Shown here piece by piece: positions 1 through 8,521 of a DNA stretch of 14,640 bases; position 1 is the first letter of the stretch, and every line of letters begins with the position of its first letter. Under the pieces are notes generated by a model. It was not told where the DNA came from, did no database searches, and worked only from the letters and a program-made list of their open reading frames with translations. Source of the stretch: Wocania_A sp964021735 (GTDB lineage Bacteria > Bacteroidota > Bacteroidia > Flavobacteriales > Flavobacteriaceae); NCBI RefSeq assembly GCF_964021735.1, contig NZ_CAXIBN010000081.1:1-14640 (forward strand). Reading direction: 5' to 3'. Both the position numbers and the translations under genes were made by a program.

Positions 1-16
1 TTATAAGCAAAAAACG

Positions 17-24
17 TATCTTCG
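17..24 (+). promoter_or_regulatory. candidate -7 promoter element upstream of the lipoprotein operon
   Basis: TATCTTCG differs by one base from the Bacteroidota -7 consensus TAnnTTTG, and the same octamer occurs upstream of uvrA. Any -33 TTG would lie outside the window, so it cannot be tested here. A weaker alternative is TTTG at 48-51 with TAAATCTT at 70-77. The rest of 1-85 shows only a short direct repeat (CGATGTA at 28-34 and 38-44) and no coding sequence. Confidence 0.25.
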
Positions 25-85
25 CTACGATGTATTTCGATGTAGTGTTTGAATGTGTTTTATAATTTATAAATCTTTTATTTAA

Positions 86-3000
86 ATGAATAATTTCAAG
101 TTAATAATAGTATTAATTGGGTTTTTAATTGTGTCGTGCAATGAAAAAAAAGACCAGTTGTTTATTAGCGCGACTTCTCAAAAAACAGGACTTAACTTTA
201 AAAACACCATTACTGAAACCAACGATTTAAACATTCTTGATTACATCTATTTTTACAACGGTGGCGGTGTTGCTATTGGCGATATAAATAACGATAGTTT
301 ACCAGATATTTTCTTTTCTGGAAATCAAGTAAAGAATAAACTGTACCTAAATAAAGGGAATTTACAATTTGAAGATATTACAGACAAAGCCAAAGTTGGT
401 GGAAACAGCACTTGGAATACAGGTGCTATTATGGGCGATGTTAATGGCGATGGACTTTTAGATATTTACGTTTGTGCTGTTGTTGGCTTAAATGGTTTTA
501 ACGGACATAACGAACTATACATAAATAACGGCGACAAAACATTTACCGAAAGTGCTAAACAATATATTTTAGATTATGATTCTTACAGTTCTTCGGCAGC
601 GTTTTTAGATTACGATTTAGATGGCGACTTGGATCTTTACCTTTTAAACCACGCAGTGCATACGGATGACTCTTATAAAGGTGTTCATTTACGCCAAAAA
701 AGAAATTTTAAAACAGGCGATAAATTGCTGAGAAATGATGGTGGAACGTTTACCAACGTAAGCGAAATAGCTGGTATTATTGGCAGTATTAGCGGTTACG
801 GATTAGGGGTTACTATTGCAGATTTTAATCAAGATGCATATCCAGATATTTATGTAGGAAATGATTTTTATGAAGATGATTATTATTATATAAATAATGG
901 TGACGGTACATTTACTGAAAAATTAAGAGACTATTTTGGGCATGCGAGTAGATTTTCTATGGGAAATGATGCCGCAGATATAAACCATGATGGTTGGCCA
1001 GATATTATGACTTTAGATATGCTTCCTGAAGATGAAGTGGTTTTAAAATCTTCGCAAGGCGATGATAACGTGCAAACCCAAAGCGTAAGGAAACTTATGT
1101 TTGGTTATCACTATCAATTCACCAGAAATATGTTGCATATTAATCAGCAAAACTCAAACTATTTAGAAACTGGACTATTGAGTGGAGTTGCGGCTACCGA
1201 CTGGAGTTGGAGTTGCCTTTTTGCAGATTATAATCAAGATGGTGAACAAGATATTTTTATAACCAATGGCATTTTAAAAAGACCAAATGATTTAGATTTT
1301 ACAAACTTTTTTTCAAATGCTAAAATTCAAAATAATATAAATGATTCTAAATTGATGAATCAAGAATCACTTGATGCGATGCCTTCTGGTAAAGTTAGCA
1401 ATTACATGTTTAAAGGCAGCAAAAATTTGATGTTTGAAGATGTCTCTGAACAATGGATTCCTAACGAAAAACTCGTTTCTGGAGCAACAGCTTTAGGCGA
1501 TTTAGATAATGATGGCGATTTAGATATTGTAGTTAGTAATCTTAATGAAAAAGTTTCGCTTTACGTTAATCAAACCAATAATAAACCAACAAATAAAACC
1601 AGTTACCTTAAACTGAAATTTAATTATGAAAAGCCAAACCCTTTCGGAATTGGCACCAAAGTTTTTGCGTATAATCAAGATAAGCTTCAATATAAAGAAC
1701 TATACACCGCACGAGGGTTTCAATCGTCATCAGAACCTATCATTCATTTTGGTTTTGGAGATATTCGAACTATTGATTCTCTTAAAATAATATGGCCAAA
1801 TAAAACCTACCAAACTATAAAAAACGTTGCCTTAAACAAAACGTTGACCATAAAACCTAGTGACACAAAACCATTTAACTATAATTCTCTACTAAAAAAA
1901 TCAAAAAAACTCTTTAAAAAAATAGATAATAATTTAGGTGTTGATTTTACACATGTTGAAGACAAATATCTCGACTTTAACAGGCAAAAACTTATTCCGT
2001 ATCGTGTTTCAGATCGTGGGCCAGCAGTTGTAATTGGAGATTTGAATAATGATGGAAAAGATGATATTTACTTTGGTGGTTCAAAACAAAAAGCATCAAA
2101 AGTGTTTTTTCAAACCGACACTACTTTTATCGAAAACAGAATAAGTAGTTTTGCAAACGATTCCATAAAAGAAGATGTCGAGGCTATTATTGCAGACTTT
2201 AATAACGATGGTAAAAATGATGTAATTGTTGGTTCTGGTGGTGCAGATTATTCTAATAAAGCCAAACCACTACTCGATAGTTATTTTATTCAAACTAATA
2301 AAGATTTTAAAAGCGAAAAGTTTCCAGAGTTTTACGAAAATGCTTCGGTAATTGTTGCAAATGATTTTGATAACGATAATGATTTAGATATTTTTATAGG
2401 TAGTAACTCCGTGTCAAATGATTTTGGAAATATTCCCAACTCGTATATTTTAAAAAATGATAATGGAAATTTTTCGATATTAGAAAATGAAGCATTGCAA
2501 AATGCTGGCATGGTTACAGATGCTATTTGGGACGATTTTAATAAAGACGGACAAGTTGATTTAATTGTTGTTGGTGAATGGATGGCTCCAAAATTCTTCA
2601 AAAATAACAATAGTGTTTTTACTGAAGAAAACCTTCTTGATTCAAAATTAAAAGGACTTTGGAGAAACATTGAGCCTTTTGATATTGATAACGATGGTGA
2701 TACAGATTATCTTTTAGGAAATTGGGGAACGAATTCGAAATTTAGAGCGTCATCAGAACATCCAATGCGCATGTATCATTCCGATTTTGATGGAAACGGA
2801 CGTACAGAAACCATAGTTTGCTCCTACAAAAATGGAGCATATTATCCATTACTTGGGTTAGATGAACTTGCAGGTCAAATGGTGAATTTGCATAAAATTT
2901 TTACAGCATATAAAGATTTTGCAGGAAAGCCAATTGAAGCTATTTTAAGTAAAAAACTACTTGAAAAAGCAACAGTTTTAGAAGTTGATGAGCTTCGTTC

Positions 3001-3349
3001 TGGGTATCTTAAAAATGAGAACAATCGTTTTACATTCGTGCCTTTTAAAAACGAATTGCAAGTATCTCCTATTACCTCTTTTTTAAGTTTTGATTTTGAT
3101 TCTGATGGTAAAGATGAAGTATTGGCTGCAGGAAATTATTTTGGCGTTACACCCTTTCATGGTAAGTTCGACTCTTTTCCTGGAGCGCTCATAAAAAATG
3201 AAAATGATATTATTTTAGGTAATAAAATTGGACTCGATTTTAGCGATAAAGCCATTAAGAAGTTAAGCATTATTCATTTGAATAAAAAACCATATTTATT
3301 AACAACAATAAACAACGACAAAGTTCAGATTTACAAACTTATAAAGTAA
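86..3349 (+). CDS. FG-GAP/VCBS-repeat lipoprotein with central ASPIC/UnbV domain (CRTAC1-like)
   Basis: This is an exported lipoprotein. Residues 1-18 form a hydrophobic signal ending in a lipobox (I-V-S-C, Cys18), so it should be lipidated and envelope-anchored. Asp-rich calcium-type loops (DxNxDGxxD) start near residues 66, 118, 175, 246, 298, 381 and 472. A second set starts near 652, 704, 760, 817, 866, 900 and 1003. Between the sets, about residues 505-590, lies an ASPIC/UnbV-like domain with the pattern NPFGIGTKV, then ARGFQSSSEP and HFGFG. FG-GAP repeats fold as beta-propeller blades, so seven plus seven suggests two seven-bladed propellers flanking ASPIC; this is inference. Such proteins usually bind ligands or proteins, and no catalytic residues are seen. 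It is ten bases upstream of a haloperoxidase-like lipoprotein gene and almost certainly cotranscribed with it. The ATG is the start that gives a signal peptide. Substrate unknown. Confidence 0.9.
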   Translation: MNNFKLIIVLIGFLIVSCNEKKDQLFISATSQKTGLNFKNTITETNDLNILDYIYFYNGGGVAIGDINNDSLPDIFFSGNQVKNKLYLNKGNLQFEDITDKAKVGGNSTWNTGAIMGDVNGDGLLDIYVCAVVGLNGFNGHNELYINNGDKTFTESAKQYILDYDSYSSSAAFLDYDLDGDLDLYLLNHAVHTDDSYKGVHLRQKRNFKTGDKLLRNDGGTFTNVSEIAGIIGSISGYGLGVTIADFNQDAYPDIYVGNDFYEDDYYYINNGDGTFTEKLRDYFGHASRFSMGNDAADINHDGWPDIMTLDMLPEDEVVLKSSQGDDNVQTQSVRKLMFGYHYQFTRNMLHINQQNSNYLETGLLSGVAATDWSWSCLFADYNQDGEQDIFITNGILKRPNDLDFTNFFSNAKIQNNINDSKLMNQESLDAMPSGKVSNYMFKGSKNLMFEDVSEQWIPNEKLVSGATALGDLDNDGDLDIVVSNLNEKVSLYVNQTNNKPTNKTSYLKLKFNYEKPNPFGIGTKVFAYNQDKLQYKELYTARGFQSSSEPIIHFGFGDIRTIDSLKIIWPNKTYQTIKNVALNKTLTIKPSDTKPFNYNSLLKKSKKLFKKIDNNLGVDFTHVEDKYLDFNRQKLIPYRVSDRGPAVVIGDLNNDGKDDIYFGGSKQKASKVFFQTDTTFIENRISSFANDSIKEDVEAIIADFNNDGKNDVIVGSGGADYSNKAKPLLDSYFIQTNKDFKSEKFPEFYENASVIVANDFDNDNDLDIFIGSNSVSNDFGNIPNSYILKNDNGNFSILENEALQNAGMVTDAIWDDFNKDGQVDLIVVGEWMAPKFFKNNNSVFTEENLLDSKLKGLWRNIEPFDIDNDGDTDYLLGNWGTNSKFRASSEHPMRMYHSDFDGNGRTETIVCSYKNGAYYPLLGLDELAGQMVNLHKIFTAYKDFAGKPIEAILSKKLLEKATVLEVDELRSGYLKNENNRFTFVPFKNELQVSPITSFLSFDFDSDGKDEVLAAGNYFGVTPFHGKFDSFPGALIKNENDIILGNKIGLDFSDKAIKKLSIIHLNKKPYLLTTINNDKVQIYKLIK

Positions 3350-3359
3350 TTTTTTTTAT

Positions 3360-4694
3360 ATGAAATTAAAAAAAATATCATTCTTACTGATTTCAATAGG
3401 GCTAATTGTGGTGTCTTGTCAAGAAAATTCAAAACCAATTGTTATAACACCTAACGATTTTCATGCATCGGTTGATAAGGTTATAGAAATTATGGTACAC
3501 GATATTTTTTCACCACCAGTGGCAAGCCGAATTTTTGCCTACCCTAATATTGCAGCTTATGAAATAGTCGCTCAAAATGACACCTCTTATAATTCATTAA
3601 AAGGACAAATAAATCATTTAAAAAGTATTCCTAAATCAGATAAAGCAAAAAACATCAATTATCAATTAGCAGCTTTAATCGCTCATATAGATGTAAGCAA
3701 ACGGTTAATTTTTTCTGAAAAACTTATTAAAACCTTTCGAGATAGCTTATACCAAGTTTGGGAATCTAAAAACAAATTGGAATTTGAAGCTTCAAAAGAT
3801 TACGGGCTTCAGGTCGCTAATTTTATAGGAGATTGGATGAATGGAGATAATTACAGTCAAACACGAACCATGTCAAAATTCGATATTGATCCAGAAAATG
3901 AAGAACGATGGCAACCTACACCGCCTTCGTATATGGATGGTTTAGAACCACATTGGAGTAAAATACGCCCATTTATTATAGATTCTTCGGCTCAATTTAA
4001 GCCTGTTCCTCCACCTATATTTTCAATGGAAAAAGATTCAGATTTTTACAAAGAGCTTAAAGAAGTTTATGATATTAGCAACCAAATAACTGAAGATGGC
4101 GATGAATCTGAAGAAGTATCAATAGCTCGTTTTTGGGATTGCAATCCGTATGTTTCGGTTACACGTGGGCATTTAATGTTTGCTGTAAAAAAAATAACAC
4201 CAGGTGCACATTGGATTGGTATTACCAAAATTGCATGCAAAACTGAAAATGCTGATTTCAATCGAACTATTTTTGCCTATACCAAAACGTCTATTGCCAT
4301 TGCTGATGCGTTTATTAGCTGTTGGGACGAAAAATACCGAAGCAATCTAGTAAGACCAGAAACACTTATAAACAAGTATTTAGATGACGATTGGAAACCC
4401 ATATTGCAAACACCTCCATTTCCTGAATACACAAGCGGACATTCAGTAGTCTCTGGTGCTGCATCAACTGTATTAACTAATATTTTTGGAGATAACTTTA
4501 ATTTTTTAGATGATACTGAAACAATATATGGCTTACCAATACGACCATTCTCTTCATTTAATGCCGCCGCTCAAGAAGCAGCAATAAGTAGAATGTATGG
4601 CGGTATTCATTATCGAGCGGCAGTCGAAATAGGCATAGGTCAAGGTATAAAAGTTGGCGATTTAGTGAACGAACGTCTGCAAATGAAAAACTAG
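3360..4694 (+). CDS. vanadium-dependent haloperoxidase-like PAP2-fold lipoprotein
   Basis: The N-terminus is a lipoprotein signal with Cys20 after V-V-S. The C-terminal half holds the complete PAP2/vanadium-haloperoxidase site: K325-x6-R332-P, S359-G360-H361 and S-R411-x5-H417. By family knowledge K325, R332, S359, G360 and R411 hold vanadate or phosphate, H361 is the acid-base residue and H417 bonds the metal. Residues that shape the halide pocket in Curvularia vanadium chloroperoxidase also align: Trp three before the Lys (W322) and P-P-F (352-354), with Phe seven before the catalytic His. This favours haloperoxidase (hydrogen peroxide plus halide giving hypohalous acid) over acid phosphatase. 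Marine flavobacteria such as Zobellia have secreted iodoperoxidases of similar size, so iodide or bromide is plausible; halide choice cannot be read here. It follows the propeller lipoprotein after a T-rich ten-base gap, in one operon. Confidence 0.88.
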   Translation: MKLKKISFLLISIGLIVVSCQENSKPIVITPNDFHASVDKVIEIMVHDIFSPPVASRIFAYPNIAAYEIVAQNDTSYNSLKGQINHLKSIPKSDKAKNINYQLAALIAHIDVSKRLIFSEKLIKTFRDSLYQVWESKNKLEFEASKDYGLQVANFIGDWMNGDNYSQTRTMSKFDIDPENEERWQPTPPSYMDGLEPHWSKIRPFIIDSSAQFKPVPPPIFSMEKDSDFYKELKEVYDISNQITEDGDESEEVSIARFWDCNPYVSVTRGHLMFAVKKITPGAHWIGITKIACKTENADFNRTIFAYTKTSIAIADAFISCWDEKYRSNLVRPETLINKYLDDDWKPILQTPPFPEYTSGHSVVSGAASTVLTNIFGDNFNFLDDTETIYGLPIRPFSSFNAAAQEAAISRMYGGIHYRAAVEIGIGQGIKVGDLVNERLQMKN

Positions 4695-4781
4695 AGTCAT
4701 TTCGTTTTGTTGCCTATATAATTATTTCGAAAACTTATGTTTCTGAATAAGAATTCACAAGAATTTAACATCTAAAAATTG

Positions 4782-4789
4782 TATCTTCG
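4782..4789 (+). promoter_or_regulatory. candidate -7 promoter element of uvrA
   Basis: TATCTTCG lies 15 bases before the uvrA ATG and matches TAnnTTTG with one mismatch. No clear TTG is found 17-23 bases upstream; only the AT-rich TTTAACA at 4764-4770 is near. The transcript leader would be very short. The 110-base gap (4695-4804) otherwise shows no convincing hairpin or SOS-type operator. Confidence 0.35.
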
Positions 4790-4804
4790 CAACTTTGCAT
4801 TTCT

Positions 4805-7636
4805 ATGAGCAATTTCGAAGAATTTATTGAAGTAAAAGGCGCACGAGTACACAATCTTAAAAACATAGATGTGTCTATCCCTCGTGAAAAACTGGTAGTC
4901 ATTACGGGTTTATCTGGTAGCGGAAAATCTTCTTTAGCTTTCGATACCATTTATGCTGAAGGGCAACGTCGATACATTGAAACTTTTTCGGCTTATGCAA
5001 GACAATTTTTAGGCGGATTAGAGCGACCAGATGTCGATAAAATTGACGGACTCTCACCAGTAATAGCCATAGAACAAAAAACAACCAGCAAGTCACCACG
5101 CTCTACCGTTGGTACAATTACCGAGATTTACGATTTTATGCGCTTACTTTTTGCTCGTGCCAGTGATGCCTATAGCTACAACACTGGCGACAAAATGATA
5201 AGCTATAGCGACGAGCAAATAAAAGAACTCATAATAAGTGATTTTAATGGAAAGCGTATTAATATATTAGCTCCCGTTGTGCGTTCTCGAAAAGGGCATT
5301 ACCGTGAATTGTTCGAGCAAATTGGCAAACAAGGTTTTGTAAAAGTAAGAACCGATGGGGAAATTCGAGATATTGTGAAAGGCATGAAACTCGATAGATA
5401 CAAAACCCACGACATCGAAATTGTTATTGATAGACTAGTAATTGATGATACGGCAGATAACGATAAACGTCTCACAGAAACCATAAATACAGCCATGTAT
5501 CATGGTGACGATGTCTTGTTGGTAATTGACCAAGACACTCAAGAAACACGATATTTTAGTCGGAATTTAATGTGTCCTACTTCTGGAATTTCATACCCGA
5601 ATCCAGAACCCAATAATTTTTCATTCAATTCGCCAAAAGGTGCCTGTTCAAACTGTAACGGTATTGGCGAGTTGTATCAAGTCAATGAAAATAAAATTAT
5701 TCCAGATGAGTCGCTTTCTATAAAAGCAGGCGCATTAGCACCTCATGGTCCAGAAAAAAAATCTTGGATTTTTAAACAATTCGAAAACATTGCCCAACGT
5801 TTCGATTTTAAATTAACCGATGCTTATAAAGATATCCCTGAGGAAGCTAAACAAATGATTTTGTATGGTGGTAACGAAAAATTTTCAGTCGAAAGTAAAA
5901 CTTTGGGCGTTACCCGAGATTATAAAATAGATTTTGAAGGTGTTGCCAATTTTATTGAAAATCAATACAAAACAGCTGAATCTCGGTCACTAAAACGTTG
6001 GGCAAAAGATTATATGGACAAAATTAAGTGTCCAATATGCGAAGGTTCTCGATTAAAAAAAGAGTCGCTTTATTTCAAAATAAATAATAAAAATATAGCT
6101 GAACTTGCTAATACTGATATTGTTGAATTAGCAGATTGGTTTAACAATTTACACAATCACTTATCAGAAAAGCAATTGAAAATAGGTGAAGAAGTAGTTA
6201 AAGAAATTAAATCCAGACTTCAATTTTTATTGGATGTTGGATTAAATTATTTATCACTCAATCGAAGCTCTAAATCCTTATCTGGTGGAGAAGCTCAACG
6301 CATTCGTTTGGCAACACAAATAGGCTCACAGCTAGTTGGCGTACTTTATATTTTAGACGAACCTAGTATTGGTTTACATCAACGTGATAACGAAAAGCTA
6401 ATAAACTCTCTCATATCTTTACGAGATATTGGGAATTCTGTTATTGTAGTTGAACACGATAAAGATATGATAGAACGTGCCGATTATGTAATTGATATTG
6501 GTCCAAAAGCAGGAAAATATGGAGGCGAAATAATTAGTATAGGAAATCCTAACGAATTAAAAACACACGATACACTTACAGCCGATTACTTAAACGGCAA
6601 TAAAGAAATTGAAATCCCCAAAAAACGCCGTAAAGGAAATGGCAAGTTTTTAGAGCTTAAAGGCTGCACAGGAAATAACTTAAAAAATGTTTCGGTAAAA
6701 ATTCCTTTAGGCAAAATGATTGGTGTTACTGGTGTTTCTGGTAGCGGAAAATCCACATTAATCAACGAAACGCTCTACCCTATTTTAAACGCCTATTATT
6801 TTAATGGCGTTAAAAAACCTATGCCTTATAAAAGCATTAAAGGTTTAGAGCATATTGATAAAGTTATCGACATAAACCAATCACCCATTGGACGGACACC
6901 ACGAAGTAACCCGGTTACCTATACAGGAACTTTTAGTGAAATAAGAGCCTTGTATGCTAAAATTCCAGAAGCAATGATTCGTGGCTACAAAGCTGGTCGT
7001 TTTAGCTTTAATGTTGCTGGCGGACGTTGCGAAACTTGTAAAGGTGGTGGATTACGAGTAATAGAAATGAACTTTCTTCCAGATGTTTATGTTGAATGTG
7101 AAACATGTCAAGGTAAGCGCTTTAATCGCGAAACCCTAGAAATTCGTTATAAAGGAAAGTCAATTAGTGATGTATTGAATATGACGATTAATGAAGCTGT
7201 TGAGTTTTTTGAACATATCCCTAAAATATTCAACAAACTAAAAACCATAAAAGATGTTGGCTTGGGCTATATTACATTAGGACAACAAAGTACAACACTC
7301 TCAGGTGGAGAAGCTCAGCGTATAAAATTAGCAACCGAATTAAGTAAACGTGATACAGGAAATACCTTTTATATTCTAGATGAACCTACTACTGGACTTC
7401 ATTTTGAAGACATTAGAGTTTTAATGATTGTACTCAACAAACTTGCAAACAAAGGTAATACTGTATTAATTATTGAACATAATTTAGACGTTATTAAAAC
7501 TGTCGATCATATTATAGACATAGGTTACGAAGGTGGAAAAGGTGGTGGACAAATAATTGTTGAAGGCTCTCCTGAAGATATTATAAAACATAAAAAAAGC
7601 TATACTGCTAAATTTCTTAAAAAAGAATTAACTTAG
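4805..7636 (+). CDS. uvrA: UvrABC excinuclease subunit A
   Basis: This is the damage-recognition ATPase of nucleotide excision repair, which loads UvrB at lesions. Both ABC modules are intact: Walker A around K41 and K649, LSGGEAQRI signatures at about 492 and 832, and Walker B I-L-D-E-P at about 516-520 and 857-861. A region of about residues 120-250 after the first Walker A matches the UvrB-binding part, which separates it from the shorter UvrA2 class. The insertion domain follows, with C409xxC412. The C-terminal zinc module is complete (C742xxC745-x19-C765xxC768). The first module reads C257xxS260...C281xxC284, so one usual Cys is Ser; I recall this as common in Bacteroidota UvrA. The length of 943 is normal for the family. 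The ATG at 4805 gives the expected N-terminus, with a strand of E-x-x-x-V-x-G-A just after it. It stands 110 bases after the haloperoxidase gene and probably has its own promoter. No LexA-like box was recognised. Confidence 0.97.
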   Translation: MSNFEEFIEVKGARVHNLKNIDVSIPREKLVVITGLSGSGKSSLAFDTIYAEGQRRYIETFSAYARQFLGGLERPDVDKIDGLSPVIAIEQKTTSKSPRSTVGTITEIYDFMRLLFARASDAYSYNTGDKMISYSDEQIKELIISDFNGKRINILAPVVRSRKGHYRELFEQIGKQGFVKVRTDGEIRDIVKGMKLDRYKTHDIEIVIDRLVIDDTADNDKRLTETINTAMYHGDDVLLVIDQDTQETRYFSRNLMCPTSGISYPNPEPNNFSFNSPKGACSNCNGIGELYQVNENKIIPDESLSIKAGALAPHGPEKKSWIFKQFENIAQRFDFKLTDAYKDIPEEAKQMILYGGNEKFSVESKTLGVTRDYKIDFEGVANFIENQYKTAESRSLKRWAKDYMDKIKCPICEGSRLKKESLYFKINNKNIAELANTDIVELADWFNNLHNHLSEKQLKIGEEVVKEIKSRLQFLLDVGLNYLSLNRSSKSLSGGEAQRIRLATQIGSQLVGVLYILDEPSIGLHQRDNEKLINSLISLRDIGNSVIVVEHDKDMIERADYVIDIGPKAGKYGGEIISIGNPNELKTHDTLTADYLNGNKEIEIPKKRRKGNGKFLELKGCTGNNLKNVSVKIPLGKMIGVTGVSGSGKSTLINETLYPILNAYYFNGVKKPMPYKSIKGLEHIDKVIDINQSPIGRTPRSNPVTYTGTFSEIRALYAKIPEAMIRGYKAGRFSFNVAGGRCETCKGGGLRVIEMNFLPDVYVECETCQGKRFNRETLEIRYKGKSISDVLNMTINEAVEFFEHIPKIFNKLKTIKDVGLGYITLGQQSTTLSGGEAQRIKLATELSKRDTGNTFYILDEPTTGLHFEDIRVLMIVLNKLANKGNTVLIIEHNLDVIKTVDHIIDIGYEGGKGGGQIIVEGSPEDIIKHKKSYTAKFLKKELT

Positions 7637-7641
7637 CAAGT

Positions 7642-7674
7642 TTGTAAAAAGATAAATGAGATTTAAAACTTTTG
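7642..7674 (+). promoter_or_regulatory. candidate promoter of the LOG-family gene
   Basis: A TTG at 7642-7644 is followed after 22 bases by AACTTTTG (7667-7674), one mismatch from the Bacteroidota -7 consensus TAnnTTTG. This would give a leader of about 45 bases before the ATG at 7725. Read-through from uvrA is equally possible, since the gap is only 88 bases and no terminator hairpin is visible. Confidence 0.35.
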
Positions 7675-7689
7675 AAATATAAATGAGAT
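7652..7689 (+). repeat. pair of 11-base direct repeats in the uvrA-LOG gap
   Basis: ATAAATGAGAT occurs exactly at 7652-7662 and 7679-7689, with 27 bases between starts. The copies flank the candidate -7 box. They could be a paired regulator site or chance in AT-rich DNA. Confidence 0.45.
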
Positions 7690-7724
7690 ACTTTCAAATC
7701 AAAACAAAAAAATAGCATTAAGAT

Positions 7725-8414
7725 ATGAGAAGTGAAAAACACCATAAAGGCTGGAATGAGATTAAAACAAACGATTCATGGGCTATTTTTAAAATTATGG
7801 GGGAGTTTGTTAATGGCTATGAAAAACTTAGCAAAATTGGCCCATGTGTATCTATATTTGGTTCAGCAAGAACGAAACCAGACAATAAGTATTACAAGCT
7901 AGCAGAAAGTATTGCTAAAAGTATTGTAGAATCAGGTTACGGTGTTATTACTGGTGGTGGACCAGGTATTATGGAAGCTGGTAATAAAGGAGCACATTTA
8001 GGTGGAGGAACCTCAGTTGGGTTAAATATTGACTTACCCTTCGAACAACACGACAATCCATACATAGATCCGGATAAAAGCCTAGATTTTGATTATTTCT
8101 TTGTTCGTAAAGTTATGTTTGTTAAATACTCTCAAGGTTTTGTAGTTATGCCTGGTGGTTTTGGAACTTTAGATGAATTATTTGAAGCTATAACGTTGAT
8201 ACAAACCCACAAAATTGAAAAATTCCCCATTATTTTAGTGGGTACAGATTTTTGGGAAGGGCTATTAGAATGGGTAAAAACAACTTTATTAAATAAATTC
8301 GAAAATATTTCTGCTAAAGATTTAGATTTAATTCACTTAGTAGATACAGAAGAAGAAATAATTGAAATATTGGATGCTTTTTATAAAGAATCAGATTTTA
8401 GTCCGAATTTTTAA
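7725..8414 (+). CDS. LOG-family nucleotide 5'-monophosphate phosphoribohydrolase (TIGR00730-type)
   Basis: The protein has a Rossmann-like fold of the LOG family. Proteins of this family cleave the N-glycosidic bond of cytokinin riboside monophosphates, or AMP-like nucleotides, releasing base and ribose 5-phosphate. Visible motifs are the phosphate-binding stretch T-G-G-G-P-G-I-M-E-A at 76-85, R128-K129 in the F-V-R-K strand, and the family signature P-G-G-F-G-T-L-D-E at 143-151 with catalytic Glu151. The 229-residue length includes about 40 residues before the first Rossmann strand, more than in the shortest plant-type LOGs. This extension fits flavobacterial relatives as I recall them, so ATG 7725 was preferred over the internal Met26. 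No signal peptide is present, so it is cytosolic. It follows uvrA by 88 bases. The true substrate is not known; a nucleotide-salvage or detoxifying role is as likely as cytokinin production. The older label lysine decarboxylase for this family is wrong. Confidence 0.9.
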   Translation: MRSEKHHKGWNEIKTNDSWAIFKIMGEFVNGYEKLSKIGPCVSIFGSARTKPDNKYYKLAESIAKSIVESGYGVITGGGPGIMEAGNKGAHLGGGTSVGLNIDLPFEQHDNPYIDPDKSLDFDYFFVRKVMFVKYSQGFVVMPGGFGTLDELFEAITLIQTHKIEKFPIILVGTDFWEGLLEWVKTTLLNKFENISAKDLDLIHLVDTEEEIIEILDAFYKESDFSPNF

Positions 8415-8460
8415 CAACCAAATCCTTTATACTCTAAAGACTTTACGACTAACTAAACAC

Positions 8461-8478
8461 TATATTTTATTATATTGC
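8461..8478 (+). promoter_or_regulatory. AT-rich candidate -7 region before the M1-like gene
   Basis: TATATTTT (8461-8468) and TATATTGC (8471-8478) each resemble TAnnTTTG with one or two mismatches. No well-spaced TTG -33 box is seen. The leader to the TTG start at 8522 would be about 45-55 bases. Confidence 0.25.
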
Positions 8479-8521
8479 AGCGCCTTACATTGTTATTAAC
8501 CTTATTAATGTTATAAATAAA

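Noticed and set aside
2332..2670. Minus-strand 112-codon frame inside the propeller lipoprotein gene
   Set aside because: It lies wholly within a well-supported gene and mirrors its Asp-rich repeats; it has no recognisable motif or own signals.
3350..3357. Run of eight T between the two lipoprotein genes as a terminator
   Set aside because: No hairpin precedes it and the next gene starts three bases later; it is more likely part of an AT-rich translation start context.
4902..5099. Minus-strand short frame at the 5' end of uvrA
   Set aside because: It overlaps the conserved Walker A and following region of uvrA, so it is a shadow frame.
8425..8439. CTTTA-TACTC-TAAAG mini-hairpin after the LOG gene as a terminator
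   Set aside because: The stem is only five bases with one G-C pair and no T-run follows, so it is not distinguishable from chance in AT-rich DNA.
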